64,000 bases of DNA from Daphnia pulex (GCF_021134715.1 NC_060021.1:2914001-2978000), one strand, 5' to 3'. Counted from the stretch's first letter, positions 22,401 to 34,303 are shown. Made by a program: numbers and translations. The notes: generated from the letters alone by a model not told the origin.

Positions 22401-25400
22401 AAATAATGTTTTTTTTGTTATTTTAAGTTGATCTCCTTTGATGTGATTATTATCAAGTTGAGATGGCGAAAGAGAGAACCGTTACAAGTGCGTCCGGCGA
22501 ACGCGTTTCTTAATGACTAACATTAAGGGTGTATGTACTAGGTATCCATTATTAACAACTGTTTCTCTCGCTCGCTCGTATACACTGTCCGGTTTTTTCT
22601 CGAAAACTCATTAGACGTTTTTGAACCGTCTGCTGCTGCTGTGATTCGGGAGAAAAAAGACGATCCCTGGCCGTTAGGAGTCAACCGTCTAATCACGGCA
22701 ACGGCGCAATAAATTTTGGAAAATGGTTCAGCATTTTTCTCTTTTTTGATCGTAATGGTCGTCATAAACTAAAAAAAAAAAACAACAAAATGAGCGCTCA
22801 GCTCATTAACGGGGCTGATGTCATTCTCGTTTTCCGCGAACGTTTTTACTGCCCAGCAGCAGCGAGAGCAGAGAGGATCTCGCTGGACGGACAAGTAGTA
22901 TACCTAACCGCACTTAATGCATTTCGCCTATTAATGAATGTTTATCTACCTCAAGGTAGCCGCCAGGTCCGTTAAAAGGATAATCCGACAGGGGGCGTTC
23001 TTCGTCGAGAAATTTGCCGGCCCGGCCGTTTGACGGCGGATAAAACAGTCCATAGTTGAAACTTTCCTTCAGCTCCTTTAAAAAAATTAAAATTACAAAA
23101 TAAAATATAATTTTATTTAAAAAAAAAATAAGATAAGTGGAAAACAGTCAAATAAAAATTAAAAAAAAGTTGATTCGTGTGGTTGTGGGTTGTTGTTGCA
23201 TGGGTGATTTTTTTGTTTCCAAAAAAAGATCTACCTACGGTAACAACAACAACAACAACAACAAGTGAGCCATCAAAATCCCACACGCGGATCCACAAGA
23301 GAGATCCGCCGGCACAATGCTCTCGCCGCATTCTTCGATCAAACAAGGACGAAACAAGGAAGAAGAAGACGAAAAAGAAATATTTGGAAGTTGTACACAA
23401 GTATGTATATAAAGCTTCGTCATGGTTTACGGGAAAAGGTTCACGTCGAGCGCACACGTAACACAAGCGTGCTGCCCTTGCGCCACAGTATTATATCATG
23501 CGGTGAACAAGCTCATTATTCTGATTTCATTTTTCATTTTCTGGTTGGAAAATGAAAATAAACAAAATTCTCCGCTTCGTCGATTTCGTGTCCATTTTTC
23601 TTTTCTTTTTCTCGAGAAAAAATAAAAGAGGCGCGGCCGCCTGGGCACGACAATCAATTGGCAACTCGGGGAGGATCTCATTTCATTAGCATCCGCATCG
23701 ATAAATCCTAGCGCAGTACGTAAGAGAGTTGGATTGCAATCAGGACTAGAGAAGAGAGTATAAGATCATGGCCAATGCTGAGGTAAAAAATAAACAACAT
23801 GCAACCGACCACCTTGGCTAAATACAATATGGTGGGATGCCGTGCATTTCTCATTATAATGCAAGACTGGGGCGGTGTCATGGCAACAGCGTGTGTGTAG
23901 CGTGATTCGATTTCATCCCCACCCAAGGACAGTGAAAAATAAAGACAGAAGAAGAAAAACAATCAAAGTTGGAAAAAAACAAAAATAAAAATAACAAAGT
24001 TAGTAGAACACCTCTTACCCGATACCAAGAGGCCACCTGTTAGTTTGTTAACAATTTTTGAGAGGTATATAGGGACCGGGAGTGGTTTTTTTTTAATAAT
24101 CCCGGTAGCACACAACAACGGACAGACATCACCAGCAGGTCGAAGACGAAAAAATTTCAAACAACCAACCAAAACATAAAAACAAAAAATATAAAAAAAA
24201 AACACATATTAAATTAAAAATAAGAAAAAGAATATCAGTAATACTATACACCCGAGTAATAATATTCAAATAGATGGGCTGATAAGAAGTAAAAAGAAAA
24301 AAGTCTATATGGCCGAAAAGATAATAAACGGTTATAATAATAATAGACGAAGAGCCAAAAATGGTTGGAAATGAAACCGGGAATTCGGTTCAGACCGAAA
24401 ATCATCGACGCATATCGCCTTTTGCTGTGCAACAATTTGTGTGAACCTTTCTAGAAGATTCCGTGACCTTCTTTCTTCTTCTTCTTCTTCTTCTTGTTCC
24501 ACCTGCTGGCCGTAGAGCATTAAAACAAAAAAAAGGCTATCGTGAGTCGGAGTGAGCTGCTGGAGAGCTGCGTGAATCGGGTGAGAGAGAAAAGCTAGCG
24601 CTTCTTTTTTTGGCTTTAGCTCTTTCTCAGCGGGGTTTATTGTTTCAATAAACGAGTCCGTCTCGCTCGATTTCCAGGGCGAGCTAATTAAAGAAATTGA
24701 TGGGCGGCACATCGTCGTACGACTATATAGACTCTCCCTCCATTTCCCCCTGGTATCGCGTTATATCACACAGGGATCCCCCCCTCCTCACCCATAAACC
24801 AAACCAGTCAAACACAACAAACAAACAACAAAGCTGATGATATTAACGGCCCCCGTGCGAAAGTAAAAAAAAACACACAAATAGCCAATTGGATTGGACA
24901 ATAACTGCCCGGCGACGCAAATGAAACAATAAGAAAACTAAAACACTACATAATTGACGACACACGACGACACATATATAACATCCTGGTTTGAAATGGG
25001 TCGAATGAAAAATCATTAAAAAAAAAAAAAAACAACGTCACAATTTGACGGGCGTCAAAGAAAAGTGACGAAACCTGGTAACCAGTTCAAACGAGTCAAC
25101 TAGACGAAATGAGCCCAAAAGTTTCTAACACACAACTGAGTAAGTAGTAAGAGATGTCGACAAACAAGTCATTTGTGATGGGGGCTAATTAATAGTTATA
25201 GCCAAAGTTGGCTGGGCACTCACTTTAGGCAGGCTGGCCAAACATTGTTGTTTGACATTCCAGACGAGCTCTTCGCGATGAAAGTGGATCACCTTCTGGA
25301 CATTGAGTTCCGGCACGTAAATGCGGACGGACACGGTCGTCGCATTGACAGCAGGATCGTGTTGCAGCTGCTGATGATGCGGAATTATTTCAGAGCCAGC

Positions 25401-25649
25401 GGCCGATTCGCCTCCAGCCGCGATGCCGCCGCCGCTGCTGCTGCCCAGCACCATCGACGACACGGCCGATTTGATGCTGCTATTCTCCTCCATCATCATC
25501 ATTCTCCTAATTTTTCTATTGGCGATGATTGTTGCTCGTTTTCTTCTTCTTCTTCGATTTGTCGAGAGTCGTGCGGGTTGTTTGGGCAGCCTGGACTTCA
25601 CTGGACGGTGGCGGCGACAGCTCTCTCCGGATTCATTTCACTTGTTTGC
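16470..25649 (-). pseudogene. SHANK: SHANK/ProSAP scaffold locus with disabling lesions
   Basis: SHANK proteins are postsynaptic and junctional scaffolds. Exons on the minus strand: 25224-25649 (ATG cluster at 25502), 22950-23075, 22208-22390, 21116-21435, 20454-20715, 19997-20347, 19700-19903, 19307-19601, 19033-19242, 18761-18962, 18581-18676, 18281-18501, 16470-18218. They encode the N-terminal ubiquitin-like fold (VRIYVPELNVQK...HREELVW), ankyrin repeats, SH3, PDZ (GFGFVLRGAK) and a long Pro/Ser tail. Three lesions hit conserved exons: a TA duplication at 22291-22294, a TAG at 20692-20694 in place of Gln, and an 8-nt insertion at 19207-19214 with two TAA codons. Intron phases require the uninterrupted lengths, so each indel is a true frame break. 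The 583-codon last exon is intact but ends without the SAM domain. It is a recent pseudogene, a null allele or an assembly artefact. Confidence 0.88.
25598..25636 (-). other. Upstream ORF in the SHANK leader exon
   Basis: A 12-codon upstream frame (ATG at 25636, TGA at 25598) lies in the 5' part of the first coding exon, after a strong acceptor (pyrimidine tract, CCAG) at 25650. It is out of frame with, and ends about 95 nt before, the run of four ATG codons at 25502-25491 taken as the main start. Confidence 0.45.
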
Positions 25650-25957
25650 CTGGAGAACGAGAAGAAGAGAGAAAGTGTCAAGACATGCCGAGTGCGGGCC
25701 CTCATCCGTAAGTGTACAACGACAACTTGGCTCAAAAAATGGGAGCTGTCACAGCTTTCTTTTGCTCTCATTTTCCCCTCTATTTCGTTAACTAAATAAG
25801 AATCATGTGACACACATCAAAATCCTCCCGCTGGTGAACGTGAAAAGAGGAAAAAAGGATGAAAATAAAACACGCTCGGCGTTCGGTTGCCGGCTGGTTG
25901 GGCACACACCGTCCGTCACACAATTTGACATTTCCTTTTTGACGAAGAAATACTTAC

Positions 25958-25985
25958 GCATCAAAGCCTCGGCGTCTGTCTTTAT
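25958..25985 (-). other. Candidate 28-nt non-coding SHANK exon
   Basis: A short block preceded by TGCAG and followed by GTAAGT on the minus strand, upstream of the leader exon. It could be a 5' UTR micro-exon; this is supported only by splice-site shape. Confidence 0.25.
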
Positions 25986-26126
25986 CTGCACAACACGCAC
26001 AAGGAAAGACAAGAAGAAAAAGGGAAATAAAATTCCAGAATAAAAACAAAAGACGACGACGGAAGACGAGCAACACAACAAGGTTCACGACCGCCCGAAC
26101 GAAAGGGAAGTTGATTGCCATTTTCC

Positions 26127-26248
26127 TGTGTGTGTGTGTGTGTGTGTGTTTCTGCTGCGCTAAATCCCGGCGGAGAGAACGCCCTTCTATCCTCCCCATT
26201 CCTTTTTTTGTTTCACCCGACCAACGAACGAACGAACGAACGAACGAA
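26127..26248. repeat. Two microsatellites, (TG)n and (ACGA)n
   Basis: An uninterrupted TG run of about 22 nt lies at 26127-26149. About six units of a 4-nt ACGA repeat lie at 26223-26248. Both are upstream of the SHANK locus. Further simple runs occur in the SHANK introns: (AAC)n near 23240-23265 and (TTC)n near 24470-24495. Confidence 0.85.
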
Positions 26249-27489
26249 TTCAATACTTTTGAAGAGAAAATCAAACTTAGTGGCAAATGCCGAAATGTTG
26301 TACATATTTTGAAGTTGATGGCGTTCCGCCTGATGCCGATTGTGTGTGTGTAACTACTTGTATCTTCAATCGATGAGACTTAACATGGACAAGTGACAAA
26401 CGGAATGACTATTTGTCGTCGTATCTTTATCTTCAATCTGATGTGCAATTTACCATTTGAAATACGTTCCCATGTTAATAGGTCACACGTTGGGTATGCT
26501 CGTTTCGAACTGGCTGGCGAATTATAACTCGTAATTTTACGACGGTAAATGAAATCAAAGTTTGAAGGACTTGTTCGATTTGTGCTCCTGCGACATTCCG
26601 CAGAATAGTGAACAATACCTAAATACAGCTATTGCCCGTTTGAGTATGTATATTCACTGATAGGTGGCGTAATTAAGCATTTACTTTGATATTTAAATAA
26701 GTATTCTTTAAATTTTTAAAATTTAAGCTTACATTTGAAGCGTATAAATAAGTAAACAGATTGTCCCCACGGCATGCCATACATAGGCTACGCCACGTTT
26801 TCAAAATGAATTGAATTACATTTTTTAAGTACTTATAATTGAATCTAGTAAGTAGGAGTGTAGGAAGTAAGACTATTAGGAGAATATAGCAAGAACGAGT
26901 AACCTGAGCCCCGTTCAAATCCGGGGAACTTTTGTCTAGCGTAAATTCGAACTCTTTTGCTATTCGCTTTTCTGTAGCTTAATCATCTGCCCGTAATAGA
27001 TTTAAGCATGGGAAATCTGCCCAGTACTTTACTTTAAGATTATCACGGCGATGCTATAGACATCTGGTGGTGATGCTGTATCATCAAAGATTGCGTCATC
27101 ACGGCGACGACATCTGGTGGTGATGGGCATGTTTGGGCATGTTCCATTTTGGGGGAGGAGCCTGTGTTGACACAGACACAGGCTCCTCCCCCAAAAATGT
27201 CCGTGACAGACACAGGCTCCTCCCCCAAAAGCTTGCTGTTTTATTATATATGGATAATGTGAAAAAGTAATAATGAAATGGAGTAGACTTAGGCCCACAG
27301 CCCACAGTAAAAGAGTGCACTTTTAGTCTTTTACCATGCAGATTTGAGATTTGCTTAGTAACTTTGTGGTAATTCATGAAAATATGAAAACATTATTATT
27401 TAAGACAATTTTGTATTTCAGATTCTCATCGAATGATAAATGTAACACTTTTGAACTGACATGTCCTGTCTATAAGCTACGTGTCTCAA
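26249..27489. other. Intergenic
   Basis: No gene is recognisable. The block at 27043-27230, with direct and inverted repeats, is described separately. Confidence 0.5.
27147..27230. repeat. Perfect hairpin plus tandem copy of its arm
   Basis: A 21-nt arm at 27147-27167 (TTTTGGGGGAGGAGCC then TGTGT) is perfectly inverted at 27176-27196. The inverted arm occurs again, directly repeated and perfect, at 27210-27230. The first hairpin loop is only 8 nt. Just upstream, CATCTGGTGGTGATG occurs twice (about 27060 and 27110). Perfect identity implies a recent origin. Confidence 0.9.
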
Positions 27490-27978
27490 TTAAGGCCAGA
27501 CCATGCCCACAATGTTGATGTTCAGTTGGCTATTTAGGTAATTAAAGAACCATGTTTGGAAGTTGGTATCGTGATGCAATCTTTCGTGGGTTAACGGTGG
27601 CATCAGTAGCACAATCATCCTATTGGGAGTTCGAACAACCCACGTTTGAAGCTCCCCTCCGTCCAGGAAAGTTATGTTGAGAACCTCTGGCGTTGGCTGT
27701 TGGTCTGCAGGAACGAGAGGAGGATCGGGGGTGTAGATCTGTTCGCAAGTCGGTCGAATCTGGATGTCGTGACGAAAGTTCTGGAAAGGTTGCTTGCAAG
27801 TTGGACATTCTAGCTTTATCTGGCACCAGTCAATCAAGCATCGGAAACAAAAGACATGACCGCAGTCCGGGGTCGCTTTGTTGACATGCGAACTCAGACA
27901 AATAGCACAAGTACCGTCATCGTACTTCCGAACGTCGCTGGGACTGGCAGTACCGGTTTCTTCTTTATTAGTAGACAT
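27490..27978 (-). CDS. Small RING-finger protein, TOPORS-like
   Basis: A 162-residue intronless protein with a C3HC4 RING at residues 24-61: CAIC, Cys39-Gly-His41, CFRC (Cys44, Cys47), and CPTC (Cys58, Cys61). The FCFRC..W.....CP.CKQPF pattern resembles the RING of TOPORS, an E3 ligase for ubiquitin and SUMO, suggesting E3 activity (inference). The rest has no known domain and lacks the Arg/Ser-rich tail of TOPORS, so the protein is far shorter than that family. The absence of introns, when neighbouring genes have many, fits a retrocopy or a rapidly evolving single-exon gene. The ATG is the first in frame. Confidence 0.82.
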   Translation of the reverse strand: MSTNKEETGTASPSDVRKYDDGTCAICLSSHVNKATPDCGHVFCFRCLIDWCQIKLECPTCKQPFQNFRHDIQIRPTCEQIYTPDPPLVPADQQPTPEVLNITFLDGGELQTWVVRTPNRMIVLLMPPLTHERLHHDTNFQTWFFNYLNSQLNINIVGMVWP

Positions 27979-28644
27979 TGCTTTATTTGATTTATCGTTT
28001 GTGGAATTTCAGGAATCCGTGTAAACTAATCTGTGAAACTTCATGACTAACCGAGATCTTATGTAGACAAGGACGATCCTGGAGGCTCCTGCAAGTGAAT
28101 TCCCAGGACATTTTTGTCGATTAACGTTAGAGTTTTTACTCATTTTCTGGTTAGTTTAACTGAATCAGCTTTAACTCATTAAAACCGACAAATTTCAATT
28201 TATTTTACGTAGTTTACGATTAACGTAGTAATTTTAAATTCGGAAAACCGCCATCGTTAGGACTGCATGTCTGGATAATTGAGTAGACATAACTGGGTAT
28301 TTCGTCTGATCAGTAAAGGGAGCTATTTTGAAATATTATTGTCTTCATCCGATTACGTGTGCGTTAATTTTGTGTTTATCAGACCTTATTCTGCGCTTCT
28401 AAAACAAGGCAATGCGTGACAAAATGCACAAAATTTTCGGCTGAAATTTAATTCACTTCAAAAAAGATCAAAGACATAACTTAGTCTAAGTGTAGTATGT
28501 AGTTGTGCGCAATGGGGCACGTTTTAAGTTTACTCATTAGAAAACGTAATAAACGATAAATGAAAATAATTAATTCTTTTTAATTTGCCAATAGCAAATG
28601 ATTTAGTTTTTGAACGCATTTCTTACTTTTTAAACATGAAGTAT
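27979..28644. other. Intergenic
   Basis: Spacer between the RING gene and tRNA-Leu; no feature seen. Confidence 0.5.
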
Positions 28645-28762
28645 GTCAGGATGGCCGAGCGGTCTAAGGCGCCAGACTCAAGCTCACAGCTTGCCGGGTA
28701 TCCCGGTTGAACAGAATTCTGGTCTTCGATAGAAGGCGTGGGTTCAAATCCCACTTCTGACA
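28645..28762 (+). tRNA. tRNA-Leu (CAA) with 34-nt intron
   Basis: A textbook intron-containing tRNA-Leu(CAA). The acceptor GTCAGGA pairs with TTCTGAC, the A-box is TGGCCGAGCGG, the anticodon stem is CCAGA/TCTGG with anticodon CAA at 28679-28681, and the intron lies at 28683-28716 right after position 37. It has a long class II variable arm and a perfect T arm GTGGG-TTCAAAT-CCCAC. Discriminator base is A. A T-rich stretch (CCTTTTTATC) follows within 10 bp as pol III terminator. Confidence 0.95.
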
Positions 28763-29215
28763 ATTCCTTTTTATCATTTTAAAAGTTTTTTGGTATTCCT
28801 TCATGGAACACATAATTTTTTAAAACATTGTCCTCGCATGCTAATAGCCTAATACATTTTGGTAGGAGTATTTCATATCAACAACTTCGCAGGAGATGTT
28901 TTTACGTGGGATATTAAATTAAATTAAACAAAAAAAATTAATCCAACCCATTTGTCAAAGTTGTTATCGTAATGTTGTAATATTAACCTTAAAAAAATGT
29001 CGAATTATATAGGAAAATTGTAAATGTGAGACCTTATCATCATAACACGAATAAATGTATAAAACTCTATTTATGAAAAAGAAGCGTACGGTTTATTTTT
29101 TCCAATTGTAAAATTCATAATCATGAGGGATAATTCAAAGTTTTCAGGTGGCTTTCGAGTAGCTAAGACAATCTGCAGACTTTGCTCTCCGTGATTTTTC
29201 AAAGATAACCGTATA
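28763..29215. other. Intergenic
   Basis: A+T-rich spacer; no feature recognised apart from the 3' end of the cuticle gene on the minus strand. Confidence 0.5.
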
Positions 29216-29937
29216 TTAACCTCGGGCAGCGGCCAAAGCATGAGCGGCCATATGAGCGCGACGAGCTGCGGCCACTTCGGGGGTCTCCTGAACTTGCTGA
29301 GTCATAGCCCAAGGCATGTTGGTGAATCTGGCGGGCAGGTAGGCCACGATTCCATTGGCAGCAGCGGCGGCGTTGTATGCCCGGTAATGCTCGATGGTGG
29401 CGGCCATCACTTCAGGGGTGTCTTGAACCGATCGTTTGCCACGAGCGGCGGCCAAAGCGTGAGCGGCCAAGTGAGCTCGACGGGCAGCGGCAACTTCAGG
29501 AGTCTCCTGGACTGGCTGAGGCATAGCAAACGGCATATTTGCATAACGGGCAGGCAAGAAGGCCATCAGCATTCCGTTGGCGGTAGCAGCGGCGTTGTAG
29601 GCCCGGTAATGTTCGATGGTGGCGGCCTTCACTTCAGGGGTGTCTTCGACGGATCTTTTACCGCGGGCGGCGGCGTGGGCTGCCAAGTGAGCGGCCCGAG
29701 CAGCTGCTACTTCGGCGGTCTCCTGTGCCGGAGGCTGGAGAGCGGAGTAAGGGAAGTAAAGGTACGGGTTGTAGTTCCAACCGGCCGGGATCTGGGCAGA
29801 GACGGCGCAGGCCAAGGCAAGAAAAACGGCGAGGATCTAAATTGAATAAGGAATGAAATGTATATAAAACCACTCATAGTTGAACTTGACATATAAATTG
29901 AATCAAAGGGAAATAATGAACTTACATAGATTTTCAT
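29216..29937 (-). CDS. Cuticle protein with repeated (D/E)TPEV motifs, gene 1
   Basis: Secreted structural protein of the exoskeleton (inference from signal peptide and repeats). Exon 1 is only 12 nt (29926-29937); exon 2 is 29216-29836; product about 210 residues. The intron splits the signal peptide after four codons, as in many arthropod cuticle genes. The mature part is Ala/His-rich and holds five copies of a motif like QETPEVAAARRAHLAAHA, alternating with DTPEV.AATIEHYRAYNAA units and Tyr-Leu-Pro-Ala-Arg linkers. Two ARGKRS strings fit the furin consensus R-x-K-R, and the last repeat ends at ARG followed by the stop. No chitin-binding RR domain is present. It is closely related to the gene at 33327-34228. 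Confidence 0.85.
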
Positions 29938-30009
29938 GTCGATTCGCTTGTGATTGTTAGCCGGAGTAATTTGGAGCTGAATTAACGAAAATTAAAGAGG
30001 CAAAGGGGC

Positions 30010-30018
30010 TTTATATAC
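30010..30018 (-). promoter_or_regulatory. TATA box of cuticle gene 1
   Basis: TATATAAAG on the minus strand lies 73 bp upstream of the ATG at 29937, consistent with a short leader. Confidence 0.65.
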
Positions 30019-30704
30019 TTGGTGGTTATTTGCGTTGTTGCTTCCCGCGAGCAAGGTTCTTATTGGAAACGCATCACTTCTTCCGCATACTGGCATTCTT
30101 TTTTTGGCCAATAATCCCGCCTCCCTCTCTTTTTTTTCGATGGCTGTTTCATCCGATTTCTCAATAATTTTTTTTAATACTACATAGACGATATTCTATA
30201 CTGTTTTGATGTTTTAGTTTTCTATTTTTGGGTGGAGTTCGTCTGGTATCTTTTAGTTGACATCACTAAAACGTCAAAAAACACCTGTCCAACCAAAATG
30301 AGGTGACCTCGAACAACCCAAATGTGACCAGGTAACAAAAGTTTTTTGCTGACATCAATCCGAAACGACGAAAAGTGAAAAGTGTTTGACATTTGTACGT
30401 GATATTAAAAGAATTTTTGGCATGCGCGAACGATAACGCGTTGTTAGTATGGAGACGAAATATTTACGTTCATTTGGATAACTCAAAACTGGCTGAATTT
30501 TCCTGATTTACTTTAGCCAAATCTAGCAACTGGTAAATATATGGATTCATTTTTTTGTTGATCACAGATGGCGATAAACAGTCCAGAAAAATCATATTTG
30601 CATATATTAATTTTTTTATCACATCAAATGGGAATACTCCATTCGAGAGCAATAATTTTAATTCAATACTTTTATTTCAAAAGAAAAATATTGTACATTT
30701 GACA
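30019..30704. other. Intergenic
   Basis: Upstream region of cuticle gene 1; nothing else recognised. Confidence 0.5.
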
Positions 30705-30791
30705 GATCGTGTGGCCTAATGGATAAGGCGTCGGACTTCTATAAAAGTTAAAGTCATCCGAAAATTGCGGGTACGAGTCTCGCCTTGATTA
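30705..30791 (+). pseudogene. tRNA-Arg(TCT)-like copy with 14-nt intron, probably inactive
   Basis: Nearly identical to the tRNA-Arg at 14285 in the acceptor, D arm and anticodon arm. The T loop reads TACGAGT instead of TTCGAAT, destroying the conserved T-Psi-C and the B-box. The T stem has a G-T pair and the intron differs in sequence. It is best read as a decaying duplicate. Confidence 0.7.
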
Positions 30792-32007
30792 AACTCATTT
30801 TAAACATCTACATTACTACGATTGATTTTATGGGAAACATTCGTATGATATTTCGGTATTAGTCTACTGTGACGTTACAAAGTCATTTGGTTGCTATACT
30901 GACAAAGAAGGCAATAATAAATTTTTATTTCGCGTTAATCTGACGATTCTTTATACAACCAACACGCAGTGAAAATCCTAGTATGTATGTACAATCATGA
31001 CCCCACCCTATCCGCATTCGTTAGTTTTCGTAGCTTTTTGGCTTTAATCATTTTTTGTTTTCCTTGGGAAAGTTGGAAGATGAATATCGTATAAATGATA
31101 TGATAGTTCCATTTTCTATCAGATCAAAATGAGAATGAAAGGTTTCCTAGAACCTCGCCCAGACTCTATCGATTTTCAAGGACTATCTTTCATTTACCTG
31201 GAAAAATAGTGGCGTAATTCGTCGCATCGAAAAAGGTTGAGCCTGGCGATGACAAGATTTATTACAATCTATCTTGATTTGGTGATTGCCAATCTATAAA
31301 TTGAAAAATTGATCGCAGCACGATAATATTATGTGTGGTATCTCGCCAAAACGCACAATGGCTTTCAATTATAGAACCGAGAATTCCGTATAATCCCAAA
31401 ATTGTACAATTCCGATTTGCATAGAACAAGGCAATTCCAACAGCATTATATCTTATTTGGTTATATGCACTTAGTATCTCTGTGAAAACGACGGAGCTGG
31501 AGGACCAAATGAATTCCCAGAACGCCATTCATTTTTCATTTCAAGATTTGCGGTGTCCCCATTTATTCTCGATTGTTTCCTGGAGGAGCCAGAGCCCCAA
31601 CAAATAAAAAAATTAAAAAAAATAAAACTGAAATATTAAGAAATAATTTAGTGCCAGAGATTATATATGCGCATCCAACCGGTTTTCCATGTAAAGGTAT
31701 GCAACACGATAGTTGTTCAGCATTATGAGATCAGCTCAGGTAGATGTAAATAAAATGACCTTGCGTTCTTTGGAGGGAATGCCTGTCACTTGATGTGTTA
31801 AACAATCAATTATCGGAATGTATTTCTTGAATGTGACCCAAGTTGCCAGGCGAATATCCGCGAATATCATCCCATCGAACCAAAGAATAAAATCTACCAG
31901 AGAAAACGGCAGTATCATGAAAGAATAATGCAAACTTATGTTATCAATTTATCTTTTTATCGGAATTTTCGAAACGCCCTGTATATGACGGTCAAAGTGA
32001 GTGACAG
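30792..32007. other. Intergenic
   Basis: No recognisable gene. A minus-strand open frame at 31262-31528 (88 codons) has no motif or codon support. Confidence 0.45.
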
Positions 32008-32605
32008 CTTCCACACTCTCGTCCTTTTTTAGGCTACATATTTGTAGCTGGTGTACAAATTCGTCTTTGTACACCTTTTGTACACCTTTTGTATATACTG
32101 TAAAGGAAAAAACCATTTGTACGCCTCCTTTACAAGTATGCAAATTAGGTTTTTTCGAGTTTTTCACTCTTTTAGCGAAAGGAAGAGACCCAAAAATCTT
32201 TTTTCTCTCTTCGTTTCTTCGTTTCTCTCCCATCCCTAACCGTCCTACTCTCAAGTTCTTTCTTGAAAAGCCGCGCGATGGAAATCCATAATGGCGGCTA
32301 AAAACGAAAAATGTTTCTAAGTCCCATCACCCAAATTCAATGATGCTTTTAGATGAACACTCGATAAGTTGTTGGCTTAATATATTGTTAGCAAGCTCTT
32401 TAATTCAACAATGATTGCTATCAATAGCAATCTTGAAATTAGAAGTTTCTTTTTCTGCCCTAAGAATTAATTGGTATTACAAGCTTCCCAACTACATATC
32501 AATAGCTGGTGGCACAGTGGATAAATACTGGCTTGTAGATCTGAGGTTCCGGGTTCAACTCCCGATAAAAGCAAATACATATATGACAGTCTATGAAAGA
32601 CTCTA
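32008..32605 (+). repeat. tRNA-containing dispersed repeat, copy B
   Basis: Plus-strand counterpart of 3885-4452. It begins near CCACACTCTCGTCC, contains TTTGTACACC repeats at about 32055-32095, and ends in a tRNA-like block at about 32508-32570 (A-box TGGCACAGTGG, B-box GGTTCAACTCC with one change). Similarity with copy A continues past the tRNA-like block into a short tail (ATGACAG), so the tRNA-like part belongs to the repeat. A partial third copy follows in the opposite orientation at 32700-32930. Confidence 0.7.
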
Positions 32606-32699
32606 ATATAGCCATAAATTACAGAATGAGAAGGAGGAAAATATCAAACGATGAGATTAAATGAAGTAAAAGTAAATAGAGATAGAATAGAGGGAAGAA

Positions 32700-32930
32700 A
32701 AAATTTTTCCTTTCATTCTTGAAAGTGGGGGATGGGTGAGAAAAACGGTGGTCGCGCGAATTTGATAAAACAAAGATGTTATGACCTCGTGCCGGGTATA
32801 CAAAAGGTGTACAAAAAAAATATGTACACCTTATGTACACCCGGGTGTACAAGCTTGTACCCACTTTCATTTAACACCAAGTATGTACACCCTTTGTACG
32901 CCCAAAAAGGACGAGAGTGCAAATGGAAAC
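32700..32930 (-). repeat. Partial copy C of the GTACA-rich repeat
   Basis: Shares GGGATGGG.GAGAAA and the terminal AAAAAGGACGAGAGTG with copies A and B, and carries six or more TGTACA palindromes. It is oriented head-to-head against copy B, forming an imperfect inverted pair. Confidence 0.55.
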
Positions 32931-33326
32931 TACCTGGGCCATAATTACTCGGATTGTGCCAGTAAAATCAGGATTCCTACTTAATGGTTGCTGGTTACTG
33001 CCACACAGCGCTTGAATTAAGCTACTTCTCAAATCTCAACTTAGGCGGTGGCACGAACGCCAGTTGAGCACGAATATACGATGAGCTTCCTGGGTTTATA
33101 TACGAAAGGCGTCTTCAACATATATAATATTATATAAAACATAACAACAGAAAAGATTCATCATTCGATATGATTTATTGTGCTACAACCATAGAAGGAT
33201 GCAAGCAACAGCATTTAAAAAATAACAGACAATTGTTTTATGCCTTCACAGTCGACATTCTGACTCCTGAACAATCACAATTTGAAAATGACCTAATTTA
33301 CAATTTAATATATCTAGGCGTACAGT

Positions 33327-34228
33327 TTAACCAGATCGAACGGCAGCTTCGTGAAAGGCGCGGAAAAAGGCCATTTTAGCGGCGTGAACTTCAGGGGTAT
33401 CCTGGACGGGTTGAGGGGGAGCATCAGCGACCACCGCTGATGGAAGCGGCTGAACGGGAACCACCACTTTCGCTACTCGGGCGGCGGCGTGAGCGTGAGC
33501 TCCCAAATGAGCACGACGAGCTGCGGCCACTTCGGGAGTCTCCTGGACCTGTTGGGGCATACCGAATGGCATGTTGGCGTATCTGGCGGGCAGGTAGGCC
33601 ATGATTCCGTTAGCCGCAGCGGCGGCGTTGTAGGCCCGGTAATGCTCGAGGGTGGCGGCCATCACTTCGGGTGTGTCCTGCTGCTGGATGGATCTTTTAC
33701 CGCGGGCGGCGGCGTGGGCTGCCGAGTGGGCGGCACGAGCAGCTGCTACTTCGGGAGTGTCTTGGACGGGTTGAGGGACTCCCCAACTGACCACCGGAAG
33801 AGGCACAAGAGTCGAGACGACTCCGTTGGCAGCGGCGGCGGCTGAGTGGGCGCGGTAATGTTCAACTTTGGCGGCCCAAACTTCGGGAGTGTCCAAAACG
33901 GCACCTGCCGGTTGTTCCCAAACGGGTACAGGTTGTACGGCGACCACCCTGTTGTTGGATCCTCCGGCGGAAGTGTGGGCTGCCAAGTGAGCGGCACGGG
34001 CGGCGGCAACTTCGGCCGTTTCCTGGACGGGCGCTGGTTGTGCGGTGAACGGGTAGTAAAGGAATGGATTGTAGTTCCAACCGGCCGGGATCTGGGCAGA
34101 GACGGCGGCACAGGCCATCAAGACGACGACGACAACCTTTGGGAAATGTTGCAAATAATTCCATCTGCTATTATAGCTAGTTCTGAGATTAAATTGTTTA
34201 GTTGTTTAAAACTTACTGAGGTCTTCAT
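33327..34228 (-). CDS. Cuticle protein with repeated (D/E)TPEV motifs, gene 2
   Basis: About 273 residues. Exon 1 is 34217-34228 (four codons, MKTS) and exon 2 is 33327-34136, giving a hydrophobic Val-rich signal peptide ending near AVSAQ. The start of the mature part (QIPAGWNYNP) is the same as in gene 1. Six (D/E)T(P/A)EV units follow, including EHYRAYNAAAAANGI and ARRAHLGAHA blocks. One ARGKRS processing-type site is present. It is an evident tandem relative of the gene at 29216-29937, about 4 kb away in the same direction. The acceptor (CCCAAAG before GTTGTC) is chosen because it keeps the signal peptide in frame; an upstream AG would change the N-terminus. Confidence 0.85.
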
Positions 34229-34303
34229 GTCGATTCGCTTAAAAATTGTTGGAGCGCGGAAGAGGGAGGAGAGTGAATTGATTTTGTTCCCAACATGTCG
34301 GAG

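Noticed and set aside
26115..26353. Plus-strand frames with Cys/Val runs
   Set aside because: They are produced by the TG and ACGA microsatellites and are not coding.
29240..29845. 201-codon Gly/Ser-rich plus-strand frame opposite cuticle gene 1
   Set aside because: It is the mirror of the repeat-rich cuticle exon on the minus strand, which has a signal peptide, splice signals and a TATA box; the plus frame has none.
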